The notes below the pieces were generated by a model. The model was not told where the DNA came from. It was given only the letters and a program-made list of their open reading frames with translations, and did not search any database. Below, piece after piece: positions 24,771-34,101 of a stretch of DNA of 38,110 nucleotides; the stretch's first letter is position 1, and every line of letters starts with the position of its first letter. The position numbers and the translations under genes were made by a program. Source of the stretch: an uncultured Bacillota bacterium (GTDB lineage: Bacteria > Bacillota_I > Bacilli_A > Izemoplasmatales > UBA1188); NCBI GenBank assembly GCA_937907585.1, contig CALCVH010000178.1, positions 1 to 38,110 on the forward strand, read 5' to 3'.

Positions 24771-25581
24771 TATTTATATTATATGTTCCTATTTTCTTTA
24801 ATTCAGATAAAGTATGGCCATAGTATTTCTTAAACATTCGAGAAATATAGTTTTTATCATGAATACCATAGATGTCTCCGGCTTGTTCAATAGTTAACCC
24901 CTTAAGTTCTACTAATACCTTAATTTTATCTAGTTTAAGCCTGTTGATATATTGAATAATTGATTCGTTTGTAATCTCTTTAAAAATATTACACATATAT
25001 TGATTGCTGAGCTTAATTTCATTAGATAAATCATCTAGAGATATATGACCATCTATGTGTGTGTTTATATATCTTTTTATTTTTTCAACATACAAAACGC
25101 TAGAAGGTGTTTTATCAAAACTAGATTTTGTAGATGAATCCAATAGTTTTAGCACTTGGAATATATAAAGTATACAGTTTGCGTTAGTTGTTTGATAGAT
25201 GCTGTATTCAATTATTATTTTTTCAATTAAATCAGCAATTTTATCCGTGATTTCTTTATTAGTAATTGAATTAAGATAGTTAAAAACGATGGAATCATCA
25301 TCATTTTCTTCTTCATCAAAAAAGAAGGAAAAAGTAATATGCTCATGATATCCATTTGATTTTACGTGAATATAATAATCTCCCTTATTTACAGATACCT
25401 GGCCCTTATTAAAAACATGTTTTGCTCCATTTTTGGTTGTCAATATAGCAGAACCTTCTTTGAAATAGGTTATTTCAATTGTATTTTTATAAAGTTCTAT
25501 ATCACAAGAATAGTCCGTTGCATAAAACTTATGTGCAAACCATATTTTAGGCATTTTACTAATTTTAATACTGTTTATCAT
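24760..25581 (-). CDS. AraC-family transcriptional regulator (operon B)
   Basis: This 273-aa paralogue of the 16368-17177 regulator shares the AHKFYATDY start and the HEH near residue 90. The C-terminal pair of helix-turn-helices (SLDDLSNEIKLSNQYMCNIF, then EQAGDIYGIHDKNYISRMFKKY) spans about 170-262. The sensor domain has drifted more than the DNA-binding part, which suggests related operators but a different inducer. It points away from the ABC operon that begins at 25722 and likely controls it. The stop codon lies within the bidirectional terminator. There is no SD; a GATAAT box lies 8 nt before the ATG. Confidence 0.85.
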   Translation of the reverse strand: MINSIKISKMPKIWFAHKFYATDYSCDIELYKNTIEITYFKEGSAILTTKNGAKHVFNKGQVSVNKGDYYIHVKSNGYHEHITFSFFFDEEENDDDSIVFNYLNSITNKEITDKIADLIEKIIIEYSIYQTTNANCILYIFQVLKLLDSSTKSSFDKTPSSVLYVEKIKRYINTHIDGHISLDDLSNEIKLSNQYMCNIFKEITNESIIQYINRLKLDKIKVLVELKGLTIEQAGDIYGIHDKNYISRMFKKYYGHTLSELKKIGTYNINKKI

Positions 25582-25589
25582 AATTAAAG

Positions 25590-25616
25590 ATTATCATAAT
25601 ATCTTAAAATTGTCCA
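25590..25616 (-). promoter_or_regulatory. Possible promoter of the second araC-type gene
   Basis: On the minus strand TGGACA (25616-25611) and GATAAT (25595-25590) have a short 15-nt spacer. The -10 box is 8 nt from ATG 25581 with no SD, so the mRNA would be leaderless or nearly so. The -35 assignment is weak. Confidence 0.4.
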
Positions 25617-25655
25617 GTTTTAATAATATCATACATTTAAATAATAATGTGAAGT

Positions 25656-25664
25656 TGGTATAAT
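25656..25664 (+). promoter_or_regulatory. Operon B promoter (extended -10, activator-type)
   Basis: TGGTATAAT (25656-25664) is an extended -10 with a poor -35 region. ACATT (25634-25638) and AATGT (25646-25650) form an inverted repeat upstream. The sequence around and after the -10 box (TATAATAA, then TGAAAA) matches the operon A promoter. Confidence 0.55.
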
Positions 25665-25721
25665 AAAATTGAAAAATACAATCAATATTATTTCGTGTTG
25701 ATTAATATATCTATGGGGTAA

Positions 25722-26639
25722 ATGGATATGGTCAATTGGAAGAAAAAGAGAAAAATAAACGAAATCGGCTTTTTAATTTCTGTTTTTGCTATACCTGTAG
25801 CGGCTTTTTTGATTTTCTGGGTTTATGTAAACTTTCAGTCTATTTTAAATGCCTTTAGAATTGAAAAAAGAGGAGAAATTATTTGGTCATTAAATAACTG
25901 GAAGAATTTTTGGCTTGATTTAACCGAACCATCTCCAATGACTGATATGAAATTAATACTGAAGAATACATTAATATTTTTTAGTACAAATATGTTTATC
26001 ATCATTCCAATATCATTAATATTCTCTTATTTCCTTTTTAAAAAGATTAAATGTTATAAAATTTTTAGAATTGTTTTCTTTGCACCAAGTATCATATCAG
26101 CTGCAGTTCTTGCTACATTATATAAATTTATGCTCAATCCATCTATTGGTGGATTCTTGTCAAAGTTCTTATCCCTTTTCAATAATGGAGAAGAAATTAA
26201 CTATTTGGTTACAGATGGAAAGGCATTAAAGGCTGTTGTTGCGTATTGTATATGGACAGGATTATCCGTCGATATTGTTTTGTTTAATGGAGCGATGGAA
26301 AGAGTTCCAAAAACAATAATTGAATCAGCTCAAATTGATGGAGTTAATTCAGTGCAAGAATTCATCAGAATACTATTTCCTATGATCTGGCCAACAATCT
26401 CAACAATAATAATTACGACTACAGCAGGCATATTTACTGCATCTGGCCCGTTGCTACTCTTAACTGGTGGTGCTCATCAAACCAATACAATATCATTTTG
26501 GATATATCAACAAGTACAAGCTCAAGTATCTCCATATTATCCATCAACAGTTGGTTTAATATTTACTTTGGTTGGTGTTCCTATTGTTCTTATTGTTAAA
26601 AGGTTAGTAGAAAGCATCTATAAGGAGGTGCAGTACTGA
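25722..26639 (+). CDS. Sugar ABC transporter permease (MalF/UgpA-like)
   Basis: This 305-aa inner-membrane protein has six predicted transmembrane segments. The EAA loop that docks the ATPase starts ESAQIDG at residue 201. It belongs to the binding-protein-dependent carbohydrate uptake CUT1 type. A GGGG stretch at 25714-25717 serves as SD; ATG 25728 is an alternative start two codons on. It is followed directly by the second permease (start codon overlapping the TGA stop) and the binding lipoprotein. No ATP-binding subunit gene follows, so a shared MsmX/MalK-type ATPase from elsewhere is likely, as in many Bacillota. The substrate is probably an oligosaccharide with alpha-galactosyl ends, inferred from operon A. 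Confidence 0.88.
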   Translation: MDMVNWKKKRKINEIGFLISVFAIPVAAFLIFWVYVNFQSILNAFRIEKRGEIIWSLNNWKNFWLDLTEPSPMTDMKLILKNTLIFFSTNMFIIIPISLIFSYFLFKKIKCYKIFRIVFFAPSIISAAVLATLYKFMLNPSIGGFLSKFLSLFNNGEEINYLVTDGKALKAVVAYCIWTGLSVDIVLFNGAMERVPKTIIESAQIDGVNSVQEFIRILFPMIWPTISTIIITTTAGIFTASGPLLLLTGGAHQTNTISFWIYQQVQAQVSPYYPSTVGLIFTLVGVPIVLIVKRLVESIYKEVQY

Positions 26640-27505
26640 TGATAAGAAGTAAGAATAGAATCAAAAGAGATTCACAGTCAAAGATATTGTTTATTATAGT
26701 TTTCTTTATATTTTTAATATACGCTTCTACATTTGTTTTTACATTTGGATGGGCAGTGATTGTTTCATTAAGAGATAGATTAGAATTTATCCATGAACCA
26801 TTTAGTGTTAAGAACATCTATCATTTTAAGAATTATATAGACGCTTTTAATGCGTTAGAAGTAGGAGAAACCAATCTATTTGGAATGCTTTTAAATACAT
26901 TATGGTATGCAACTTTTGCATCATTAATTTCAGTATTTTCTTCAAATATAATTGCATATACCGTATCAAATTATAAAAACGCATTTACTAAATTTTGGTA
27001 CGCATTAACTATCTTTATTATGTTGATTCCAATAGTTGGTGCGCTTCCTGTTCAATACATTTTATATGATGATTTAGGAATATTAGATTCCCCTCTATAT
27101 TTAATAGTATTTGTTGGCGGATCATCATTCCAATTCATACTTCTTCACGGATTTTATAGAGGAATATCAAGAGAATATACAGAAGCAGCGATGATTGATG
27201 GTGCTGGCCATTGGCAAACAATGTTAAAAGTAGTTATGCCAATGTCAATTCCAATGTGCTTGGCTCTTGGAATTATTGCGTTTATTGGTTATTGGAACGA
27301 TTATATGAGCGTTTTAATATTCTTACCGAGTTATCCAACTCTCGCAACAGGACTTTACTTGTTCCAATCAACGCCTGAAATTAGATCAAATTACCCACTA
27401 TATTATGCTGCAATAGTAATTGCTACAGTCCCTGTAGTTGTGCTCTATGCAGCGTTCCAACAAAAAATAATGTTAAATACTGTCGCAGGAGGCATTAAAG
27501 GTTAG
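26639..27505 (+). CDS. Sugar ABC transporter permease (MalG/UgpE-like)
   Basis: This 288-aa permease has six predicted transmembrane helices and the EAA loop starting EAAMIDGAGHW at residue 182, then PMSIPM, as in MalG-type partners. Its ATG overlaps the TGA of the first permease (ATGA context), and a full SD (AAGGAGG) lies 10 nt upstream within that gene. It forms the heterodimeric channel with the preceding gene product. The C-terminal end VAGGIKG is the usual one for the family. The next gene, the binding protein, starts 8 nt later. Confidence 0.9.
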   Translation: MIRSKNRIKRDSQSKILFIIVFFIFLIYASTFVFTFGWAVIVSLRDRLEFIHEPFSVKNIYHFKNYIDAFNALEVGETNLFGMLLNTLWYATFASLISVFSSNIIAYTVSNYKNAFTKFWYALTIFIMLIPIVGALPVQYILYDDLGILDSPLYLIVFVGGSSFQFILLHGFYRGISREYTEAAMIDGAGHWQTMLKVVMPMSIPMCLALGIIAFIGYWNDYMSVLIFLPSYPTLATGLYLFQSTPEIRSNYPLYYAAIVIATVPVVVLYAAFQQKIMLNTVAGGIKG

Positions 27506-27513
27506 GAGGATTT

Positions 27514-29136
27514 ATGAAAAGAAAAATACTTATAATTTTACTAGTTATGTTATTTGTTGTTTCGGTAGCCGGATGCAAAAGCGTTAGAAAAACAAAAAAC
27601 GATCCTAGTAAGAAAATGCTTGAAATTAACTGGACAATAGGCGGATACGGACGAGAATATTGTACTAAATTGATGGAAGCTTTCACAGAAGAAACTGGTA
27701 TAGAATGTGTACCAACTTATGATGATAATGCTGCATCTATTATTGCGTCTAAAATTGGATCAGTTAGAAAAAATACTATAGATTTATTCTTTACTATGGT
27801 TCCACTATTTACATCTATAAATAGCCAAAAAAATAAAAGTGGATATGAAAATTTATACTGTGAATTAACTGATTTATATGAATCGAATGTTCCAGGTAAG
27901 GATATAAAGGTAAAAGACTATCTAAAAGGCGGTATATATAATTCACAATTTACAGATGATGGAAAATTATATACACTTCCTTATATGGCCCCACATGAAG
28001 GACTTGTTTACAACAAACTTGTTCTTGATAAATTTGGAATAACTGAACTGCCAAGAACTACAGATGAATTTGAAGATGTTCTAAAACAAATTAAGAGCGG
28101 TATGTCTGTTAATGGAGAACTCGTAACAACATCTACAGGCGAAACAATTTATGGATTATCTTCTGCATGCAATTCTGCATATTGGGCATTCGTATGGCCA
28201 ACATGGTGGGAGCAATATGAGGGTGAAGAAAATATTCAAAATTATTTCAAAGCTAAATTGCCTGGTTCAAGCGATGATGCACTTCCAACATGGGAAGGAT
28301 TAAAACAACCTGGTAAGTTAGTTGCGATTGAAGAACTAAATAGATTTATCAACAAAAATAATGGGTATGTTACACCAAACCATTTAAATAGAGATCACCT
28401 ATTTACTCAAATAGACTTGCTAGACGGAAAAATAGCGTTTATTCCAACTGGTGACTGGTTAGAAAACGAATCAATAAAAGCATATGTTGATGCAGGCTAT
28501 GAAGTAGACGTTCGCTTTATGAAAACTCCTGTAACATCAAGACTTGCGGTTAAATATGATATTACTGAAGCTGAATTAAGAGAAGCAATCAGCTATGTAG
28601 ACTTAATTTCAGAAGGAAAAACAGCTCAAAAACCTTCATATAAAGGACATACAGAAAGTGAATCTGAAACAATAACTAGCGAAATCATGAAAGCGAGATT
28701 ATTAGTTTCATCTTCTCAAATAGCATTATCTAATGCTTGTATACCTGCTTATTCTGATAGTATTGATGCTGCTAAAGAATTTTTGTTATTCTTTATTTCT
28801 GATAAAGGACAAAAGATAATGGCTGAATACTCACATGCAACTAGTCCATTTAAATACGAAATTGAAGAAGATACTAAATCGAATTTTTCTAATTTTACGA
28901 AATCTGCTTTCGATATTACTACTAGAGATGGAGTTTCTATCTTTATAGATGATTTTAAATATCCAATTAGATATAAAGCAGGTCTACTTATTACATATTG
29001 GAATTCTGTAAACTCTCAAAGAGGTTTTGAAGAAGTACTATATAACGGTTCTAAGAGCCCTAAACAAGTCTATGACTATGACTGGGGAACATATAAAGAA
29101 AGCTGGGATAGAATGCTATCAATGGCTGGATATTAA
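27514..29136 (+). CDS. Extracellular sugar-binding lipoprotein of the ABC importer
   Basis: This 540-aa solute-binding protein has a type II signal peptide with lipobox VAGC (Cys near residue 21). A family 1-like fold follows: EINWTIGGYGREYCTKLMEAF, TYDDNAASIIASKIGS, and a C-terminal SFARV-like stretch around SNACIPAYSDSIDAAKEFLLFF. It is longer than most (about 420-450 aa), with an insertion around 200-260. That is often seen when the ligand is a long oligosaccharide. SD AGGAGG is clear. It should be anchored on the outer face of the membrane and feed the two permeases. Confidence 0.88.
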   Translation: MKRKILIILLVMLFVVSVAGCKSVRKTKNDPSKKMLEINWTIGGYGREYCTKLMEAFTEETGIECVPTYDDNAASIIASKIGSVRKNTIDLFFTMVPLFTSINSQKNKSGYENLYCELTDLYESNVPGKDIKVKDYLKGGIYNSQFTDDGKLYTLPYMAPHEGLVYNKLVLDKFGITELPRTTDEFEDVLKQIKSGMSVNGELVTTSTGETIYGLSSACNSAYWAFVWPTWWEQYEGEENIQNYFKAKLPGSSDDALPTWEGLKQPGKLVAIEELNRFINKNNGYVTPNHLNRDHLFTQIDLLDGKIAFIPTGDWLENESIKAYVDAGYEVDVRFMKTPVTSRLAVKYDITEAELREAISYVDLISEGKTAQKPSYKGHTESESETITSEIMKARLLVSSSQIALSNACIPAYSDSIDAAKEFLLFFISDKGQKIMAEYSHATSPFKYEIEEDTKSNFSNFTKSAFDITTRDGVSIFIDDFKYPIRYKAGLLITYWNSVNSQRGFEEVLYNGSKSPKQVYDYDWGTYKESWDRMLSMAGY

Positions 29137-29152
29137 AATATAAGGAGGAATT

Positions 29153-31996
29153 ATGATCAAAAAATTATTTAGTTTGCTGCTTGTATTTACTTTATTATTA
29201 TCACTTTGTTCTTGTAAACAAAAAACAACTGATACTATAACAACACAAAGTGATAATACAAAAGAAACAGAAGAACAAATCGATTTAATCGACATAGTGT
29301 GTGGCTTTGAAAATCAAAATGATGAAAAAATAATAGAAAGTGTAAGCGGAATACAAACTTCTATTAATAATGATGCTAACTATGTTAACAGCGGTGAAAA
29401 ATCATTAAAATTATCAATTTCTAAAAACCCAGTTCCTAAGTTTAGGTTTTCTAAATACTTAAAACAATATAATATTTCAGAATATGATTATTTAAGCTTT
29501 TGGGTTTATGTAGATTATGATAAGCCTATTTCTCTAACAAATTCTGTTCATGAGGGAGAATATCAAGGCAATGTTGTCTTAAATAGATACTATATCAATG
29601 ATGCTATTGAACCAAGAGTATGGACAAAAATAAAGATTGCTAAAGGCGACCCTTATTATGAAGCTTTAAAATATAACTTATTATTTGGAAACTTTATATT
29701 CTGTGGTACAGGCGAAGAATTTAATAATGTTTTAGAATATTCTGTTTATTTAGACGATATACGTGTGTATAAGAAAGGAATGGAAGGTGAGGATGAAGTA
29801 TATGTTGTTGATAAAGATAACAATGACGTACATATTCCAATGCCTACTGGAGAAGTTGGAACATTATATCAAATTCCTAAAATTAAAGTATTAGGAGCTG
29901 ATGGAAATGAAATAATTGGTGCAGTTCCTAATGTTCAAATACTAGATCCAGATAAAAATGCTGTAACAGTAACAAATAATACATTCACTCCTAGCAAGAA
30001 TGGAACATATTCTATTTACGCAAGTTACGGCGAAGGAAATTTAAAAGGAAAATATACATCAACATTCCAAGTTAAGCTATTTAGTGTACTAGATGAATCT
30101 ACTGAATTAGGAGTCATAAATACTGAATATAATATTAAAGAGCCTGTTTTAGAAAAAGCTGACGGAAGTGAATATACTGGATATACAAAAACATTGAAAG
30201 TGTTATCACCTTCAAATAATGAAGTTACTATATCTAATAATAAATTTACTCCTACAGAGCCTGGATATTATGAAATTCAATATTCAATAAATAAAGATGG
30301 AAACACTGATAGTTTTACAAAATATGTTTGGGTTTCAAATAGTGGAGGTTTAGTTACTAATTTCTCTAATGATTCTGATTGTACAATCTTTACAACCACA
30401 TTAAAAAACCCATTATTAAAGTTTGTTTCATCAATAGAAAATAAGAAGGTTGATAAAGGCGCTTCAACTAAGGCATGTATGCTTGAGATTGAAGGAGAAT
30501 CATTCCCGACATTTAAGTTTTCTAATAAATTCCCAATAAGAAACTTTAAAGATTCTGGAATAGATTATGTTAGTTTCTGGGTATTTAATAATAGTGAACA
30601 AAATTTATATATTTCAAGTTCTGGATGCGAACTAGAAAGACAATATCTAGAATATGGAATTTGGACTAGAGTGTTATTTAGTGTAGACTCATTTAGTAAT
30701 TCATTTGATTGGACAACAAACGAATTTGTCTTATATTGTGCAGATAATCAAACTGAAAAAGTTAGCGCAACACTATTTATTGATGATATAAGAATCTATA
30801 AAGATGGATATTCTAAAGAAGTAGACTTCTCTAAAGCCATTACTGATAACGATTTTAATTTTGAAGATTACAGCGGAAGAATGTTCTCTGTTAATGGAGA
30901 TTATGTAGCTAACTTAGATGTTTATAGTTTTGGATATGATGAATTATTACCAAATAAAGCAACTGTTTTAAGTTTAGTTGATAGTTATGGTGCTAAGGTA
31001 GAAATTAGCGATGATGGTAAGTTTACTCCAACAAGAGAAGGAAAACACATCTTAACTTTAACATATGAACAAGATGGTATATTAAATTCAATTACTAAGT
31101 CATTTGTTGTAAGACCTCAATTAGAATTTGAACCAGGAATAGATCCACAAGATGTTATTGTTCCATATGGAGAAGCAAATAAGCTATATGATGCTAATCT
31201 ATATAAACCAAAATTATGGAATAAAGGATTACCAGCATTAGAACAAGATGTTAAATATTCTATAAACGTTAGTGGACCAGACGGACAAAAAGTTGAAGCT
31301 GAAGGGTTGTCATTTACTCCACCTAAAAAAGGATTATATACATTATCGTTCTTTGCTCAAGATCCTATAACTAAAGAGTTTGCATCATATAAAGTATTAC
31401 TTGGTGTTTTTGAAGAAGGCAAGATGGGAGTCGCTTACGATTTTGAAGACCAAGATATTACTGATTTTAAATCAACATATTATTATTATGGAAAGTTGTC
31501 AGATATGATGGTTACCAATGAAGAAGTTGGCGGCAACTCAACATATAAAGCATATATGATTGGTACTAAAGAAAAGTATAATGATGGCGAAATAAGAGAA
31601 CCGATGTTCTATTTAGCTGAAAATAATATTCTTCAAAATATTAAAGGTACAGAATGGTTCAGCATAGATATTTATATTAAAGATCCAGAAAATAGAACAT
31701 TTAGATTATTAAAACATAGATATTACAACTGGAATTTAGTATTACCTAAAGGAGATTTAAATGAACTTATCCCAACAAATGAATGGGTAACTATTAAAGT
31801 AAATAAAGAAGATTATGAATCTATTTTAGGTGGCTACATTTTTGCGGGCGCTCCATTATCACTAGGTGGACAGATGTGGACTGTGCCAGATACTAGATAT
31901 ATTACAGTATTCGTTCTAGTAGATGCTGAAGGATATCAAGATGCTGGTGGAATTACAATATACTTCGATAATATTAAGGTAGGTATAGAGCAATGA
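29153..31996 (+). CDS. Multimodular surface lipoprotein (jelly-roll and Ig-like modules)
   Basis: This 947-aa lipoprotein has lipobox LCSC (Cys near residue 22) and a Thr-rich stalk. Three jelly-roll-like modules each end in a short strand of the form [FY]xD[DN]IxxY: YLDDIRVY (about 205), FIDDIRIY (about 545) and YFDNIKVG (about 940). They are separated by Ig-like domains of about 85 aa, two of which share the start 'ADG' and the end 'FTP...G.Y.I..S'. No catalytic motif was recognised. The likely job is to bind the target glycan on the cell surface and hand fragments to the importer. SD AAGGAGG is present. Its stop overlaps the next start (ATGA). Confidence 0.7.
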   Translation: MIKKLFSLLLVFTLLLSLCSCKQKTTDTITTQSDNTKETEEQIDLIDIVCGFENQNDEKIIESVSGIQTSINNDANYVNSGEKSLKLSISKNPVPKFRFSKYLKQYNISEYDYLSFWVYVDYDKPISLTNSVHEGEYQGNVVLNRYYINDAIEPRVWTKIKIAKGDPYYEALKYNLLFGNFIFCGTGEEFNNVLEYSVYLDDIRVYKKGMEGEDEVYVVDKDNNDVHIPMPTGEVGTLYQIPKIKVLGADGNEIIGAVPNVQILDPDKNAVTVTNNTFTPSKNGTYSIYASYGEGNLKGKYTSTFQVKLFSVLDESTELGVINTEYNIKEPVLEKADGSEYTGYTKTLKVLSPSNNEVTISNNKFTPTEPGYYEIQYSINKDGNTDSFTKYVWVSNSGGLVTNFSNDSDCTIFTTTLKNPLLKFVSSIENKKVDKGASTKACMLEIEGESFPTFKFSNKFPIRNFKDSGIDYVSFWVFNNSEQNLYISSSGCELERQYLEYGIWTRVLFSVDSFSNSFDWTTNEFVLYCADNQTEKVSATLFIDDIRIYKDGYSKEVDFSKAITDNDFNFEDYSGRMFSVNGDYVANLDVYSFGYDELLPNKATVLSLVDSYGAKVEISDDGKFTPTREGKHILTLTYEQDGILNSITKSFVVRPQLEFEPGIDPQDVIVPYGEANKLYDANLYKPKLWNKGLPALEQDVKYSINVSGPDGQKVEAEGLSFTPPKKGLYTLSFFAQDPITKEFASYKVLLGVFEEGKMGVAYDFEDQDITDFKSTYYYYGKLSDMMVTNEEVGGNSTYKAYMIGTKEKYNDGEIREPMFYLAENNILQNIKGTEWFSIDIYIKDPENRTFRLLKHRYYNWNLVLPKGDLNELIPTNEWVTIKVNKEDYESILGGYIFAGAPLSLGGQMWTVPDTRYITVFVLVDAEGYQDAGGITIYFDNIKVGIEQ

Positions 31997-34092
31997 AAAA
32001 ACTATTAAGTATATTAGTATTAATGTTTGCTGTATTTGGTCTATTTGGCTGTAATCAAAAAACAACAGAAACCAAAACAACAAAAGACGAAGTTACTACT
32101 ACAAAAGAAAATGACTTAAAACCTTTAGATTATTCTAATGAATTTAGAGATGATAGAAGATTTTTAGGTATGTACCATTTAACACCTGTTTTAGACAATG
32201 TTCCAAACCAAATTAAAATGGATGATGCAATTAATGGTGATATATTCAATGTCTTCTTAATGAGCCATTTAGAAGTAAAAGATCCCGTTCTATTTGATGA
32301 GTGGTGTCAAAAGATATATGATGCTGGAAAGAGATTCTGGATTTTTGATAGCACATTCTTGTGGGATGGCAATGGCCAAACATATAAGAATATCTATACA
32401 AAAATGAACGAATTTAAGGAAGAGATGAGATCTAAACCTTATTATGATGCATGGCTTGGATATTATTGTGATGAACCTTTATTAGCAGGAATAAAAGGTG
32501 AAGAATTTAGACTCGCAACTGAAGCATTTGCTAAAACGTTCGAAGATAAAAGATTCTTAGTAGTATTTGGCGTTGCTGCAATGTCTGCAGATTATGTTAT
32601 GCCAGCAGGTAGAGACGTACTAACTAGAGAATTCGGCGAATTCATTACTGATATTGGCTATGATATTTATGGCGATTTTGGCGACTACTATCTTGAAATA
32701 TGGAGCGATATGGAAAAGATGTTTGAAGGAATGAATAAAAATTACTGGGCAGTACCAATGGCAATGAATTTTGGCGGAAGATGTACTGAACAAATGGCAA
32801 TTAATTCAATCCTTGGTTGCTATGATGTTGTTAAGAAATCAAATGGCGGTGTTGGAATGCTACTATATAATGCATATACTTATCCAGCATCAACTGAAGC
32901 ACTTGGCAATATTGGCTTCTGCGATATGTGCTATACATCATTAGAAGAATTTAAAACTTGGAACACAAAAGGAAACCCATGGAAAAACTATTATAACAAA
33001 TTTTATAACGATGATGGTACTCAGGTTAATCCTGGCGTAGATTTTGTTCCTTGGACAAATGAAGAAAAAGTTATTCAAGATGTTGCAAAAGAAATCAATC
33101 AATATAATGAAGATAAATTCGAAAAAGCAAAATCATTAATTTTATGTGATAACAACCAAGAATTTGTCTATGATGGAGATCAAAAGGTTCCTGTTGTAAA
33201 AGAATTTATTCCTGGATTAAAATATGAATTTGCATCAAAAACTGATATGAATTTTACTGCTGAAGCTCCAACTGAAGTAGGAGAATATTATTGCAGAATT
33301 ACATTAGAAGAATCTTTATATAGAACTGCTGCAACAGCAAACGTAGCATTCAAGATCGTTGAATCAACTGAAACTTGTTTAGTTCCAAGAGTAGTAATTG
33401 AAGATTATGCTAGTCCTGTAAAGACTGTAGCTTTTGACTTAGATAATTTACAGATATCTTATGATGGAATAAATTATACTCCTTACGAAAAAGCTACACC
33501 AATTGATGTGACAGATATGATTGTTAGAGAAGGCTACAATAAAACAATTTATGTTAAACAAGGGGATAAAACTCCAGCCGTATATAGAGTTAAAAAACTA
33601 GAATCAATCTCTGTTGGTGGTTTTGAGAAAGCAAAAAATGCAACATTTTCTGATTATGATGTAACAGGTATTATTAAACATTCTGGTGATTATTCTGGAA
33701 AATTAAGAACAAAATTAAATGCATCCATTGCTACTTATGTATCTGAACAATATTTCTATCCAGATTATGAATATAAAGTTGCAACTGGCGAAAACTATAG
33801 TGATATATCTAATGGTTATGCCTTTGAATTCTATATATATTCTGCAAAAGATCTAGACGTTAAAATGTGGTTAATCGGGCAAGATTGGACTGGAATTGTG
33901 TCTTCAGATGAAGTTCATGTTGAAAAGAATACTTGGACTAAATGTTCTTTCAATCTATCTAATTTTATCGAATCAAGCGGTTATCCTGAATATTGTCTTT
34001 CACACGCACTAGTATTTACACTATTGCTTGGTGGAGCAGAAGAAAATACTGATGTATTTATAGATGATGTTTCAATATTAGGCCTTAACTAG
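31993..34092 (+). CDS. Surface lipoprotein with glycosidase-like TIM-barrel domain
   Basis: This 699-aa protein has a lipoprotein signal (lipobox LFGC, Cys near residue 20), a Thr/Lys stalk, then a catalytic-type domain (about 45-360). Blocks are RRFLGMYHLTP, RFWIFDSTFLWD, GYYCDEPLL (D160, E161), FDIYGD-like DIYGDFGDYY, YWAVPMAMNF and YNAYTYPASTEALGNIGF. The strand-end DEP resembles the acid/base position of clan-A type glycosidases, but I cannot place it in a known GH family. An Ig-like region (about 400-525) and a jelly-roll ending FIDDVSIL follow. The next gene is a paralogue of only the barrel domain, without a signal peptide. Probable function is hydrolysis of the surface-bound glycan. 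The start overlaps the previous stop by 4 nt. Confidence 0.65.
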   Translation: MKKLLSILVLMFAVFGLFGCNQKTTETKTTKDEVTTTKENDLKPLDYSNEFRDDRRFLGMYHLTPVLDNVPNQIKMDDAINGDIFNVFLMSHLEVKDPVLFDEWCQKIYDAGKRFWIFDSTFLWDGNGQTYKNIYTKMNEFKEEMRSKPYYDAWLGYYCDEPLLAGIKGEEFRLATEAFAKTFEDKRFLVVFGVAAMSADYVMPAGRDVLTREFGEFITDIGYDIYGDFGDYYLEIWSDMEKMFEGMNKNYWAVPMAMNFGGRCTEQMAINSILGCYDVVKKSNGGVGMLLYNAYTYPASTEALGNIGFCDMCYTSLEEFKTWNTKGNPWKNYYNKFYNDDGTQVNPGVDFVPWTNEEKVIQDVAKEINQYNEDKFEKAKSLILCDNNQEFVYDGDQKVPVVKEFIPGLKYEFASKTDMNFTAEAPTEVGEYYCRITLEESLYRTAATANVAFKIVESTETCLVPRVVIEDYASPVKTVAFDLDNLQISYDGINYTPYEKATPIDVTDMIVREGYNKTIYVKQGDKTPAVYRVKKLESISVGGFEKAKNATFSDYDVTGIIKHSGDYSGKLRTKLNASIATYVSEQYFYPDYEYKVATGENYSDISNGYAFEFYIYSAKDLDVKMWLIGQDWTGIVSSDEVHVEKNTWTKCSFNLSNFIESSGYPEYCLSHALVFTLLLGGAEENTDVFIDDVSILGLN

Positions 34093-34101
34093 GAGAATAA
34101 A

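Noticed and set aside
19921..32760. A change of base composition at the operon B boundary as a sign of gene transfer
   Set aside because: Hand counts of CpG in two 600-nt stretches (19921-20520 and 32161-32760) were equal at 12 each. A proper sliding-window codon analysis would be needed to say more.
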